Origin: Loxodes magnus
Lineage: Eukaryota > Ciliophora > Karyorelictea > Loxodida > Loxodidae
Assembly: GCA_946699065.1 (NCBI GenBank)
Contig: CAMPDV010001546.1
Coordinates: forward strand, 1 to 64,000
Direction: 5' to 3'
DNA: 64,000 bases
Shown here: positions 1 to 13,050 of the stretch, in pieces
Position numbering within the stretch: position 1 is the first letter of the stretch
Layout of the letters: every line of letters begins with the position of its first letter
Translations under genes and position numbers: made by a program
The notes under the pieces: model-generated
What the model was told of the DNA's origin: nothing
The model's input: the letters and a program-made list of their open reading frames with translations, nothing else
Databases searched by the model: none

Positions 1-3000
1 CTTACTTTATTTCTTCACTTTTATGAATTTTTGAAATTCCTTTATCTCAAATCATACTTTAGAACTGAAATTCTATCTCCTTTTCTTACCTTACTTCTTC
101 AATTTTCATAAATACTCTTTTTACTTCTAAAAGCATACTAATTAAAACTGAAATTCTATCTCCTTTTCTTACTTTACTTCTTCAATTTTCAAAATACTTA
201 TACTTCTCAAAGCATACTCCTTAAAACTGAAATTCTATCTCCTTTTCTTACTTTACTTCTTCATTTTTCATAAAACTTATCTTCTTTTAACTTCTAAAAC
301 ATACTTCTTAAAACTGAAATTCTATCTCCTTTTCTTACTTTACTTCTTCACTTTTCATAAATACTTAGTAATTCTCAAAGCATACTCCTTATAACTGAAA
401 TTCTATCTCCTTTTCTTACTTTACTTCTTCACTTTTCTAAATACTTATTACTTCTCAAAGCATACTCCTTAAAACTGAAATTCTATCTCCTTTTCTTACT
501 TTACTTCTTCACTTTTCTAAACACTTAGTCTTCTCAAAGCATACTCCTTAAAACTGAAATTCTATCTCCTTTTCTTACTTTACTTCTCAATTTAATAGAT
601 AAATACCTTCTTTTATCTCATAGCATACTCCTTAAAACTGAAATTCTATCTCCTTTTCTTACTTTACTTCTTCACTTTTCTAAATACTTATTACTTCTCA
701 AAGCATACTAATTAAAACTGAAATTCTATCTTCTTTTCTTACTTTATTTCTTCACTTTTCTAAATACTTATTACTTCTCAAAGCATACTCCTTAAAACTG
801 AAATTCTATCTTCTTTTCTTACTTTACTTCTTCACTTTTCTAAAATCTTTATTACTTATAAAAGCATACTCCTTAAAAATGAAATTCTATCTTCTTTTCT
901 TACTTTACTTCTTCACTTTTCTAAATACTTTATTACTTATAAAAGCATACTCCTTAAAAATGAAATTCTATCTCCTTTTCTTACTTTACTTCTTCAATTT
1001 TCAAAACTCTTTTACTTCTCAAAGCATACTCCTTAAAACTGAAATTCTATCTTCTTTTCTTACTTTACTTCTTCACTTTTCTAATACTTATTACTTCTCA
1101 AAGCATACTAATTAAAACTGAAATTCTATCTTCTTTCCTTACTTTATTTCTTAACTTTTAAGAATTTTTGAAATTCTTTTATCTAAATCATACTCCTTAG
1201 AACTGAAATTCTATATCCTTTTCTTACTTTACTTCTCAATTTAATAGATAAATATCTTCTTTTGTCTCATAGCATACTCCTTAGAACTGAAATTCTATCT
1301 CCTTTTCTTGCTTTACTTCATCAATTTTCAAAACTCTTTTTACTTCCCAAAGTATACTCCTTAAAACTCAAATTCTATCTCCTTTTCTTACTTTACTTCT
1401 TCAATTTTCAAAACTCTTTTTACTTCTCAAAGCATACTCCTTAAAACTGAAATTCTATCTTCTTTTCTTACTTTACTTCTTCACTTTTCAAATACTTATT
1501 ACTTCTCCATCTTACTCCTTAAAACTGAAATTCTATCTTCTTTTATTACTTTACTTCTTCACTTTTATGAATACTTGTAATTCTTTTATCTCAAATCATA
1601 CTCCTTAAAACTGAAATTCTATCTCCTTTTCTTACTTTACTTCTTCAATTTTCAAAACTCTTTTTACTTCTAAAAGCATACTCCTTAAAACTGAAATTCT
1701 ATCTCCTTTTCTTACTTTACTTCTTCAATTTTCAAAACTCTTTTTACTTCTCAAAGCATACTCCTTAAAACTGAAATTCTATCTTCTTTTCTTACTTTAC
1801 TTCTTCACTTTTCAAATACTTATTACTTCTCCATCTTACTCCTTAAAACTGAAATTCTATCTTCTTTTCTTACTTTACTTCTTCACTTTTATGAATACTT
1901 GTAATTCTTTTATCTCAAATCATACTCCTTAAAACTGAAATTCTATCTCCTTTTCTTACTTTACTTCTTCAATTTTCAAAACTCTTTTTACTTCTAAAAG
2001 CATACTCCTTAAAACTGAAATTCTATCTTCTTTTCTTACTTTACTTCTTCACTTTTCATAAATACTTATTACTTCTCAAACCATACTCCTTAAAACTGAA
2101 ATTCTTCTTTTTCTTACTTTACTTCTTCACTTTTATAAATACTTGTAATTCTTTTATCTCAAATCATACTCCTTAAAACTGAAATTCTATCTACCTTTTC
2201 TTACTTTACTTCTCAATTTAATAGATAAATACCTTCTTTTATCTCATAGCATACTCCTTAAAACAGAAATTCTATCTCCTTTTCTTACTTTACTTCTTCA
2301 ATTTTCAAAACTCTTTTTACTTCTCAAAGCATACTCCTTAAAACTGAAATTCTATCTCCTTTTCTTACTTTACTTCTCAATTTAATAGATAAATATCTTC
2401 TTTTGTCTCATAGCATACTCCTTAGAACTGAAATTCTATCTCCTTTTCTTACTTTACTTCTTCACTTTTCAAAACTCTTGATACTTCTCAAAGCATACTC
2501 CTTAAAACTGAAATTCTATCTCCTTTTCTTACTTTACTTCTTCAATTTTCAAAACTCTTTTAACTTCTAAATCATACTTCTTATAACTGAAATTCTATCT
2601 CCTTTTATTACTTTACTTCTTCACTTTTCTAAACACTTAGTAATTCTCAAAGCATACTCCTTAAAACTGAAATTCTATCTCCTTTTCTTACTTTACTTCT
2701 TCACTTTTCTAAATACTTATTACTTCTCAAAGCATACTCCTTAAAACTGAAATTCTATCTCCTTTTCTTACTTTACTTCTTCACTTTTCAAATACTTATT
2801 ACTTCTCAAAGCATACTCCTTAAAACTGAAATTCTATCTCCTTTTCTTACTTTACTTCTCAATTTAATAGATAAATACCTTCTTTTATCTCATAGCATAC
2901 TCCTTAAAACTGAAATTCTATCTCCTTTTCTTACTTTACTTCTTCACTTTTCTAAATACTTATTACTTCTCAAAGCATACTAATTAAAACTGAAATTCTA

Positions 3001-4330
3001 TCTTCTTTTCTTACTTTACTTCTTCACTTTTCTAAATACTCATTACTTCTCAAAGCATACTAATTAACACTGAAATTCTATCTTCTTTTCTTACTTTACT
3101 TCTTCACTTTTCAAATACTTATTACTTCTCAAAGCATACTAATTAAAACTGAAATTCTATCTTCTTTTCTTACTTTACTTCTTCAATTTTCTAAATACTT
3201 ATTACTTCTCAAAGCATACTCCTTAAAACTGAAATTCTATCTTCTTTTCTTACTTTACTTCTTCACTTTTCTAATACTTATTACTTCTCAAAGCATACTA
3301 ATTAAAACTGAAATTCTATCTTCTTTTCTTACTTTACTTCTTCACTTTTATGAATACTTGTAATTCTTTTATCTCAAATCATACTCCTTAAAACTGAAAT
3401 TCTAGCTACCTTTTCTCGCTTTACTTCTCAATTTAATAGATAAATACCTTCTTTTATCTCATAGCATACTCCTTAAAACAGAAATTCTATCTTCTTTTCT
3501 TACTTTACTTCTTCACTTTCATGAATACTTGTAATTCTTTTATCTCATAGCATACTCCTTAAAACTGAAATTCTATCTCCTTTTCTTACCTTACTTCTTT
3601 AATTTTCAAAACTCTTTTTACTTCTCAAAGCATACTCCTTAAAACTGAAATTCTATCTCCTTTTCTTACTTTACATCTTCACTTTTCTAAACACTTAGTA
3701 ATTCTCAAAGCATACTCCTTAAAACTGAAATTCTATCTCCTTTTCTTACTTTACTTCTTCAATTTTCTAAACATTTAGTAATTCTCAAAGCATACTCCTT
3801 AAAACTGAAATTCTGTCTCCTTTTCTTACTTTATTTCTTCACTTTTAAGAATTTTTGAAATTCTTTTATCTCAAATCATACTTCTTATAACTGAAATTCT
3901 ATCTCCTTTTCTTACTTTACTTCTTCAATTTTCTAAACACTTAGTAATTCTCAAAACATACTCCTTAAAACCGAAGTTCAATCTTCTTTTCTTACTTTAT
4001 TTCTTCACTTTTATGAATTTTTGAAATTCCTTTATCTTAAATCATACTCCTTAGAACTGAAATTCTATCTCCTTTTCTTACTTTATTTCTTCACTTTTCT
4101 AATACTTATTACTTCTCAAAGCATACTCCTTAAAACAGAAATTCTATCTTCTTTTCTTACTTTACTTCTTCACTTTTCTAAAATCTTTATTACTTATAAA
4201 AGCATACTCCTTAAAAATGAAATTCTATCTTCTTTTCTTACTTTACTTCTTCACTTTTCTAAACACTTAGTAATTATCAAAGCATACTTCTATCTTCTTT
4301 TCTTACTTTATTTCTTCACCTTTCTACTTT
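1..4330. repeat. T-rich ~80-bp minisatellite array
   Basis: Roughly 55 tandem units of about 75-82 bp fill this stretch and continue past the left edge of the window. Each unit has a well-conserved core of about 48 bp, recognisable by CATACTCCTTAAAACTGAAA and CTTTTCTTACTTTACTTC, followed by a more variable 25-35 bp segment. The variable part falls into a few classes (CTAAATACTTATTACTT, AATTTAATAGATAAATACC, ATGAATACTTGTAATTC, CAAAACTCTTTTTACTT) that recur in mixed order. The plus strand is almost all pyrimidine plus A. Short open frames occur in it, but they are low-complexity by-products of the repeat and I do not treat them as genes. Function is unknown; it lies downstream of the minus-strand WD40 gene at 7-8.8 kb. 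Confidence 0.9.
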
Positions 4331-5117
4331 TTTAATAATTTTTTTTTTCAACTGCTTAATTTAATATTTCATTTCTTTCAGTAAAAATTGATTTCCTTTT
4401 TTTAATTACTTTTTCTACTTCACTTTATTTCAGAATTTCAATTTCATTTTTTTTTATTTTATTTTTAGTTAATAATTTTTTAACTTTTCATAAATGTGTT
4501 CTTTAAACGTTTTTGTTTTCTGATTTTTTTATTTTTCATATTATTTTATTTCAAATTTTTCTTTTATAATTTTTTTTCTCCTTTTTTTGAATAGAATTTT
4601 TTTTTTTTTTATTAAAAAGTTTTAAACTTTTTTGTTTCAAATTTTTTTTTCTTTATTTTACTCAACATACTATTTAAATCTTTTCTCATCTAAATATTTT
4701 AAATCAGAAAATCGCAATATGAATTCTTCTTTATGAATACATTTCTTTTCTTCTGAAATCTTTGTAGACCTTTTTTTTTATATAAACTTCTTTTTTTTTT
4801 TTGCTTTATAAAAGTTTTTTTTCTTTTTTTATTCAATTTTATGAAAGCTTATATTAGTTAAAGTTTTTTTTATTCTTTGTTTTTTTTATTTTTGGTTTCA
4901 TTTTTCATTATTTTTTTACTATCTTTTAAATTTTTTTAATCCCAAAATTTTTCTTCTTTTTATTCCGTTTCCAAAATTTCCTTTATGGTTAAACTTTTAT
5001 CAATAAGGCCTTTTACATTTTCCGCATGTTTAAACATTTTTGTTTATTTCAGATTTCTCATATACATTTAACAAATCAAAATCCGTTTTTAAATCTCTTT
5101 CTTCAAATTTTTTAAGT
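4331..5117. other. T-rich spacer, no gene seen
   Basis: Low-complexity T-rich sequence between the minisatellite and the first repeated module. A similar stretch follows the WD40 array at 28291-29010, including near-identical phrases around 4930-5020 and 28830-28900 (for example TTTAATCCCAAAATTTTT-like and CTTATCAATAAGG-like segments). No coding region, RNA gene or element was recognised. Confidence 0.6.
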
Positions 5118-6240
5118 TTATTCCGTCCGAAAAAAGTCCTGCAGTGTAAAAAGCTGAGCAAAAAAACAAAATTATATTTTTCACGATTTAATGCTGAGCA
5201 TGAACTTATTTCTCTTTTTTTTAAATCAACAAAAAATTATCATTACCCAAAATCAAAAAAATATTACAACCCATCTCAAAAAAATATCACAACCCATCTC
5301 AAAAAAAATAGCACAACCCAAAATCAAAATTTTTTTACAATTTTAATTTTGGAAACATTTTTTTCAAATTTTATTCCTTTCTGACCTATTTTCATACCGA
5401 TTTCCCCCAGTTTGTTCCGTCCGAAAAAAGTCTTGCAGTGTAAAAAGCTGAGCAAAAAAACAAAATTAATTTTTTCACGATTAAATGCTTTAAATAATCT
5501 TATTCGCCTTTCGATTAGCTCTAAAAAATCAAAAAAAAGTATGACGAACCCAATTCGAAAACATCTAAGTACAACCCAAACTCAAAAATTTTCAAAGTCA
5601 ATATCAAAATTTTTAAAATCCAAAACCAAAAAAATAAGCCAAAATCAAAATTTTCTAATCCAGTATTTAAAATTTTTAAAACCAAAATCAAAAATTTTTA
5701 AAACCAAAATCAAAAATTTTTAAAACCAAAATCAAAAATTTTTAAAAGCAAAATCAAAAATTTTTAAAACCAAAATCAAAATTTTTTAAAACTAAAACTA
5801 AAATTTTTTAAAACTAAAACTAAAATTTTTTAAAACTAAAACTAAAATTTTTTAAAACTAAAACTAAAATTTTTAAAACCAAGATCAAAATTTTTTAAAA
5901 CTAAAACTAAAATTTTTAAAACCAAAATCAAAATTTTTTAAAACTAAAACTAAAATTTTTAAAACCAAAATCAAAATTTTTTAAAACTAAAACTAAAATT
6001 TTTTAAAACTAAAACTAAAACTAAAACTAAAATTTTCAAAACCTAAATCAAAAAAAGTAACAAAAAAATTTATTCACATTTTTTCAAAAACCTTTTATAC
6101 TTTAAAAATTGTTCTTGAAAAAATTTATTCCTTTCTGACCTCATTTCAATCCCGAATTCCCCCAGCTTGTTCCGTCCCAACTCAGCCCTATAGTGTAAAA
6201 CGCTGAGCAAAAAAAGGCTTTCACACTTTTTGCGAATTTC
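5118..6240 (+). repeat. Three dispersed copies of a GTCCGAAAAAAGTC module
   Basis: A conserved module of about 60-90 bp occurs near 5118, 5410 and 6165. It starts with TTCCGTCC, continues through AGTGTAAAAAGCTGAGCAA, and in the first two copies goes on to a TTTTTCACGATTTAATGCT-like tail. The same module appears at 29012, 29286, 29429 and 29826, in the second spacer block of the window. The segment TTGCAG...CTGAGCAA can form a short bulged hairpin. A structural or regulatory role downstream of the WD40 genes is conceivable, but nothing in the sequence shows one. Small open frames across these copies have no recognisable product. Confidence 0.65.
5680..6045. repeat. AAACCAAAATC / AAACTAAAACT short tandem repeat
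   Basis: A run of about 18 units of roughly 20 bp, built from TTTTTAAAACCAAAATCAAA and TTTTTTAAAACTAAAACTAA variants, lies between the second and third module copies. A shorter relative is seen at about 29640-29720. It is simple-sequence DNA without coding character. Confidence 0.8.
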
Positions 6241-7027
6241 AGGCTTCTATCTAATGAAAAAAATTGGAAGAAACTTTGTCGAAACTTTTTACTATCGCAA
6301 AAAAAAATGTAATAATAGAAATTACTAAGAAATAATATAAAAGCACATTGCACTTGCTGAAAAAAACCTTACTAAAGTTGCTAGCACAATGAAGTAATAA
6401 AACTTTAAAAAAAAAAAGTTCAATTTCTAAAAAAAATCTGCTAGCTGCTTAGAAGAAAAACTTCTTTGTGAAAATCTTATAACTCAAAAATTTTTCTGAC
6501 ACTTTTAATAAAAAAAACTTTGCCATAAACTCTTATAACTCAAAAAAATTTTCTAACCCTTTTAAATAAAAAAAACCTTAAAAAAATAACTTCAGAAATT
6601 TTCCGAACTTTTCATTAACCATAAAAATTTTCGTAAGATCTAAAACCAGAAATTTTTTCCAAACTTTTTAATCAAAACTCTTTATAAAGTCTTAAAATTT
6701 CAGAAATTTTCTACTTATAATAAAAATTCTTAAAATTAAAACATATAGAAAATTAAAAAAAATAAACGAAATTTATTTTAATACTTGCTTTTATTTAAGA
6801 TTTGTAATTAATCTTTTGAAAGAAAATAAATGCATATATTAATTTTACATAACCTTTTTTATAAAACTTAATTACAAAAAAAATCTTAAATTTTAAATAG
6901 ATAAATTGATATAAACTTTAAACCTTAAAAACACTTGATGTAAAATAAATAACTAAACACTTAAAGAATAATTAAAGTAATACTTAAAGTAAGACTTAAT
7001 CGAAAAAAATGTTTAATTCAGACTTGC
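6241..7027. other. 3' flank of the WD40 gene, no gene seen
   Basis: AT-rich sequence between the last module copy and the stop codon of the minus-strand WD40 gene. It presumably holds that gene's 3' UTR. Nothing else was recognised. Confidence 0.55.
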
Positions 7028-8818
7028 TCACAACGCTATCCTCCATTTCCTCAAAACCTTGTCCTCACCACCCGATATTAACCACTTGTTGTCCACACTC
7101 TAAGCCAATGGCCATACCCAACCAACATGCCCAGTCAATGTCTAAATACACTCACCCGTAGTAAAATTCCAAATTCTTATTGTCGAATCATATGAAGCCG
7201 ATATTATATAACCATTATCCGAAGTTATTAAAGCCTAGTTCACACATTGAGAGTGCCCGACCAAAGTCCTCAAACAGCTTCCAGTCTGGAAATCCCAGAC
7301 TTTTATCGTCCTATCATAACTTGCAGAAACAATGTATTTCTGGTCCAGAGAGATCGCTACAGATCAAACGTAGTCCGCATGACCAGTTAAAGTCCTCAAA
7401 CAGCTTCCCGTCTGGAAATCCCAGACTTTTATCGTCGTATCATAACTTGCAGAAACAATGTATTTCTGGTCCAGAGAGATCGCTACAGATAAAACTCCGT
7501 TCGCATGACCAGTTAAAGTCCTCAAACAGCTTCCCGTCTGGAAATCCCAGACTTTTATCGTCGTATCATAACTTGCAGAAACAATGTATTTCTGGTCCAG
7601 AGAGATCGCTACAGATAAAACGTAGTCCGCATGACCAGTTAAAGTCCTCAAACAGCTTCCCGTCTGGAAATCCCAGACTTTTATCGTCGTATCATAACTT
7701 GCAGAAACAATGTATTTCTGGTCCAGAGAGATCGCTACAGATCAAACTCCGTTCGCATGACCAGTTAAAGTCCTCAAACAGCTTCCCGTCTGGAAATCCC
7801 AGACTTTTATCGTCGTATCATAACTTGCAGAAACAATGTATTTCTGGTCCAGAGAGATCGCTACAGATCTAACGTAGTTCGCATGACCAGTTAAAACTTA
7901 ATCTAAAATTAATGAATTACCGTAAGATTTGTCATAACTTATTTGATATTTTACTACACTCTAAGTTTCATTCACTACAGAATCATTCAAACCTTAGCCT
8001 TTAGACTCATTAAACGTCACGTTCGTTATCTACTACTAGTCCTAACTCTTATTACAGGAAATTTTACTTAGTAACTAAGTTAGATTATTTTAAGCATCGT
8101 CTAACCTGTCAAACAACTCTCTTACTTAAACGACCTAACTCTAATTAACTCCACTAACCACTTTCTCTATACTCACTTATATCTCAGAAACTATCTACTC
8201 CTTCAAAATTACTTAACTATTGTGGATTTCTTAAGTCGTATTCTTTTTCTACTATTAATCCATAATCATCATATAACTCTTATTGCTATCCTAAGAAACT
8301 TTATTCAATAGCTAAGTAAGATTCATCTCAACTTTGTCTAACCTATTAACCAACTACGTGGCTTAACTAACCTAACTAGCACTAACACTTCTAGTTACAT
8401 TCTCAAGACTTACTTTAATATCTTGTCTTTCTTACACTACTATTCTCTTAACTTCACTCTATATTTATTTAGATATGTCCTACATATACTCACTCGCTAT
8501 CGTAAACTTATTATCCTAACTCTATTGTATTTTGTCCAATTTATCCATCATTTGTTACTAAATCTACTTTAAGGTCTCTTATATGCTTAATACTTGAAGC
8601 TTATTTTAGCTCGCACTAATCTTCATTTCCTCCCAATCCTCCTTAGTAACCATTGCAAACTAAAAATAGAACTAAATCGACGAGATGATTATCATAATAA
8701 CTAAACAAACCTTGACTAACTTTCATCTTGACTCTAACTTATATTCTCTTTGAAGCCTAATACCATTGTCATAACGTACGTAATCTCCTTCTTAGTTATT
8801 TTGCTAACTATTCCCCAT
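7028..8818 (-). CDS. Membrane-anchored coiled-coil protein with seven-blade WD40 propeller
   Basis: Read with TAA/TAG = Gln and TGA = Trp, this is one uninterrupted frame of 597 codons from an ATG (MGNSQQNN...) to a TGA at 7028-7030. Residues about 34-55 form a hydrophobic segment (LVKVCLVIMIIISSI), probably a signal anchor. Residues about 60-300 are Gln-rich heptad-like coiled coil with an internally duplicated phrase (RLDKVEMNLTQLLNKVS and RLDDAQNNLTQLLSKIS). From about residue 305 there are seven GH...WD-type blades: five nearly identical 42-residue blades (core [15 protein letters not shown] and [15 protein letters not shown]), then two diverged blades, ending VLRKWRIAL. Seven is the usual propeller number. 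The five similar blades differ mainly after GH: NYVR, NGVW, DYVL, NGVL, DYVW. WD40 propellers bind proteins or peptides; the partner here is unknown. In-frame TGAs sit where W is expected. No intron is needed. Confidence 0.85.
7270..7895 (-). repeat. Five 126-bp WD40 blade repeats inside the gene
   Basis: Five tandem 126-bp units encode the near-identical blades of the WD40 gene. They are nearly identical in DNA, including synonymous sites, so they were homogenised recently or are under gene conversion. The same unit makes up the 21.7-28.3 kb array. Differences cluster in a 12-bp window between GATCGCTACAGAT and GCATGACCAG (plus-strand orientation); the unit nearest the 3' end also has a few scattered changes (for example SYDRT instead of SYDTT). 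Confidence 0.93.
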
Positions 8819-9284
8819 TTTTTATTATTTTAACACATTTAATTCCTTATATTCGCATGCGACGAGAATTTTACAAAATTGTAACATAATTATTTTAAAT
8901 TATTTTATAAACTTTTTATTATGAATATAAATTATCATACATTTATTTACTTTATAAAATAATTACTTTAAAATTTATTACAACTACTAAAATAATTGTC
9001 AATATAATCATATTTACAACCTTCATATATAAAAATTAAAAGAAAATATAGAAGAATAAATTTAAGAAAAAGCGAACAAAATTATTAAATTAAAATAATA
9101 TTTTAAATACTTTAATTTATTTTACTAACCTAAGTAAAATTATCATAAATTTTAACTATTTTAAGAAAATTACACAAACATAAAATATGAAAAAAAAACT
9201 AAACTATTAAATTAATTATAATAATTCTTTTTATATAAAAATAATTATAAATAAAAAATACGATAGAAACTAATTTTTATCTTC
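8819..9284. other. 5' flank of the WD40 gene, no gene seen
   Basis: AT-rich upstream region that should contain the promoter of the minus-strand WD40 gene. No distinct promoter element can be picked out by eye. Confidence 0.5.
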
Positions 9285-9563
9285 TTTATTACATTTTCTG
9301 GTTTTATGACTAAGAAGAAATTATTTTCATGTCACTGAAAAAATTTCTGCTCAGAGACATTTTTGAAAGAACACTGAATTCATGCTTATCCATTTTTAGT
9401 AAGAATTTAGAAAACTGGCTGCTCATAACGATGGATCTTCATAGTAGCTGTGCCTGGAACATAACGGGCTATCTCGTTATATTCTTATAAAGCGAACGTT
9501 GGGTTGTCTAACTGGAAATGAATTTCCAATCCCAAAAAATTATTTTATCTAAAATTAAATAAT
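9285..9563 (+). mobile_element. SINE-B copy 1 (old, diverged)
   Basis: Diverged relative of the elements at 34372-34676 (inverted) and 40194-40506. Shared landmarks in order are TTCTGGTTTTATG, TGGCTGCTCATA.CGATGGA, AGCTGTGCCTGGAACA, CGTTGGGTTGT and a terminal GGAAATGAATTTCC hairpin followed by AT-rich sequence. The 5' part is shortened compared with the other copies and no target-site duplication is evident, so it is probably an old insertion. Confidence 0.7.
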
Positions 9564-11070
9564 TAAAAATAGCTTAAATTTACTTGACATAAATAAATAA
9601 AAAATATATATCATTTATAAATAACAAGATTTCTTTAAATAAAAATAAAAAAATTTAAATTAACAAAAATAATTATTTATAAATTTTTTTTAAAAGAAAC
9701 CTCTTAAATCATAAAAGATTAAATAAACTAAAAGTAAATAATAAAAAAGTTTAGAAAACAATGTACTCACTAAATTAAATATACTAAGAACCAAATTATA
9801 ACTTAAGATAAACTTAACATTTAAGACTTTAGTAACTTTCTCATTATTTTTTAGTTTTTTTTGAATTTCTAATATTTTTTAGAACTTTTTTAAGATATAA
9901 GATAAAAAATTAAATAAATATATAATAGACCATTCTTTATCATACTCTTTTAATCGAAGAAAAAAATAGATAAAAATGTTCATATCAAAAAAAAACTTGA
10001 CAAAATCCAAGACTAAGAGATGAATTAGTTGATGAGATAACTACTTTGAAATATCTAAGATAATTTAGCAAATCAAGATTAAATTAAAAGATTAAACATT
10101 ATAAAGTAGAATGAAAAAGGAAAATTCTCATTAATAAGTATCAATAGGTAATTAATTTCCAAATAGATTTGAAAAAAATACATAATAGAATTTTGAAGTA
10201 TATGTTTATAAAAATTTATGAAATCTAATATGTTGTTTATTTTCAAAAATTTAAGTTAAAAAAGATTAAAAGATTATAACTAAACTCAATAAGTGTATTT
10301 CTATCAACAGAAATCAATTTACTTATAACTTTAAATAAATATAAATCTAATTGAAAAAAATACCAAGTTTATATTTTATTAGATAAATATATATATATAA
10401 ATTGATAACTTATTCCATATGCTTTTTCGGAGAAACTATTTTGGAGAAATTCAGATATTACAAAGTAATAAAATATTATACTATCTTTATTCGAAAATTT
10501 AAAGAAAAAACATTTTATTTTTTAAATCATAAGAAATTAAAACCATTTTTCACATACTCACTTCTTTAAATCTTCTTCCTACAGTTCTAGTATGTCCTAT
10601 TACTAAGAAGAAAATATAGAATATATATATTAAAGATTTATATAGATAATATTGATTTTATAATTAATTGGATTCAATACTGGATGAGAATTAAATTTAA
10701 AATAGAGTACATGTGTCTTTACTAATTGTTCTTGATTTAATTTAAAAGAAATTAACTACTTTACCATGCAAACAAAAAAGTATATCCTTTAAAAATAATA
10801 AATATAATGAAAAAAATTCCTTAAACTTAATCAATTTTCTATTTATTAACTATAAATTCTGCAGTTTAAATAAACAATAAAAAAAATTTCGACAAGGTTC
10901 TTTTATTAAATTGCTTAGATATATTGCCAAAGATCTTTATTATATTAGTTGAATCATCTTCGTAGAAGAATAGTTAAAATATAAATAAATTTAGCAATAT
11001 TTATAAATATCAAAAAATGTTCTATACCATATAAACTATAAGAATAGATAAATAAATATTATTTAATAAA
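9564..11070. other. AT-rich intergenic DNA, nothing recognised
   Basis: No gene, RNA or element with recognisable similarity was found here. With TGA as the only stop, frames stay open by chance, so open frames alone are not evidence of coding. Confidence 0.5.
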
Positions 11071-11455
11071 AACGTAACACCTCATTGGCGTGCAGCTCTT
11101 TCAATATTAATATTTAAAAAAAGTTCTCATACTTCTTGTTGTCATTTTAGCTGTTCAATGAATTACGTCAATTTCTCTAAATGGAGAATCCGATTATTAA
11201 AAAATTATTCTTGGATCTTGAACCAAACGCTTCAGTCTTCTTGAATAAGATCAAAATAAGAATTAGTTATTAAGTCACTAGCTGGCCCGTCAGTCAAACT
11301 TTCATACTGTTAATGAGAACCTTCGTGCAAGTTTGACTTATTTCTTCCGTGTTTGTCCACTCTTCCCTGTGGTTGCAACTAGTGCGAGATTACTCGTAAT
11401 GCAGTATACACAGCACCAGATTACCTTCTAGTTCTCCTGACCGAAGTCTATATCT
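11071..11455 (-). mobile_element. SINE-A copy 1 (minus, diverged)
   Basis: Inverted, diverged copy of the ~400-bp element seen at 37781-38184 and 49360-49764. Shared landmarks (minus strand) are GGTAATCTGGTGCTGTGTAT, ACTGCATTACGAGTAATCTC, TGAAAGTTTGACTGACGGGC, GAAGACTGAAGC and the tail AAAGAGCTGCACGCCAATGA. The 3' stem-loop is eroded here (GTGTTACG replaces GTGCTACGCG), and an ATTTATT-type tail follows, which fits an older copy. Confidence 0.8.
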
Positions 11456-13050
11456 ATATTTTATATATAAAATAAATAAGAAAGTAGAAAGGTTTATTAA
11501 ATAGAATAATTAAGCATTTACGATAATAGTAGCAAAACTATAAGATTGTTTAAGGGACTTAAAGCTAACAAGATAAGATTATAGTTTATTATTTTTATAA
11601 ATTTCCAGAAATTCAGTCAATAATATAGGAAGAAGAAATAGTTAAGTCTTAGAAACTATTGATCAGTAAGTTCTTCAATATCAATGAATTTTATTTGCTA
11701 TATTGCAACAATAAAAATTAATCCAAACTTAAAAATATTTAATTTGAACAAACTAATAGATGAAGTAAAAAATTTGCTTATTCAAATCCTTAGCGATTTT
11801 TTTTTTAATAAAGAAGCTACAATTTCATAAATGATTTAAAGTTCAGCTGCATGAAAGCCTCTAAGTAAATAAATCGGAGGCGCTACAATTAAATAAGCTA
11901 AGAAAATCTTGAATTTATTAAGATCTTTGCTAAAGAACTGTAGCCAATTAAGCTAGTAGGCTGACTTCATCTTACTTGCAAGTTTCTAAAGCTATATCTA
12001 CAATAGTTGCATAATAGGAATGTAATAAGTATCTATAAATTACTTATAAAGTCTTATTAAATACTTTTAGATAAGTATTTTTATCTTAGTTAATACAAAT
12101 GAATTACTAAGACAAATATTATATGAGATTGAGATTTATTAATAAGCTTTGTATCAAAATTAATAGAAGTATAACATTTTTTTTGTGAAGATATGATTGC
12201 TAGCTGTTTTATTAAATAGTAAACGTATAAAAATACATAGCTTTTAAAAAAATAGAATATAGCTGAGGATAGAGTTATTTAACATAAAGGAAGATATTGA
12301 GTAAGATTATTACTTACATATATTCTATCAGATAAAAATCGTTCGCATTATATATACTTTGAACATTTTTAAAAGAATCTACTAATTCACATTTATGATT
12401 ATTAAGATGATTATTAATTTTTAATATTTTGGAACAAATAAGATCTTCCGTGTTGTTCAATTTGAATATCCTTGAATGAATATAATGGAGATTTTTCTTC
12501 TAATTAGTTTCTAAAAAAAGAGGAAGCTATATAGAACTAATTTATTCTTAGTATTCATAGATTTTAAACTCCTACCAAGGCAAGATAATTGTTCAGATGA
12601 GTTACTTCAAAATCTTGGAACCAATTAGAAACTTTTCTAATTATTAGAGATAAATCAATAATCTCAAGATCATAATTTCGCCAATCTTTTGATTATTCTA
12701 CGATAATGACTTAGTAATTAAGAATAGAAGGCTAAAATCAGGTTTATAGTTTACTTAAAAACTAGAAGTTAATTTTGAATTTATTATTTAATTTTCTAAG
12801 TTAAGAGACTCTTTTCATTCTATTTTAGATAATCGTTTCTTTTTCAAATTAGCTTGAGTTTATTTTGCTTCTTTAAGTTTTTTTATTGACTAACTTTATT
12901 TCACTCAAGAGCTTTCTGAAAATTGTGTCATATTTTGAGACGGTAAAAATCTCTTAGCTCATTAGCTGTGACCAAGAGTTTTTTAATTTAAAAAAACCAT
13001 TTAAAATTTCAAAGGTTAGAAATTAAATCAAGGAGGAGAAAAAATTACAT
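11456..13050. other. AT-rich intergenic DNA, nothing recognised
   Basis: No gene or known element recognised on either strand. Scattered less AT-rich patches (for example around 11870-11890) do not form a recognisable product. Confidence 0.45.

Noticed and set aside
1-4330. CRISPR-like appearance (constant core, variable spacer)
   Set aside because: The variable segments recur in a few classes and share sequence with each other, the genome is eukaryotic, and no cas genes occur.
879-4335. Plus-strand frames in the T-rich minisatellite (FYLLFLLYFF-type)
   Set aside because: Composition and periodicity explain them. Frames break with the unit-length changes and no family is seen.
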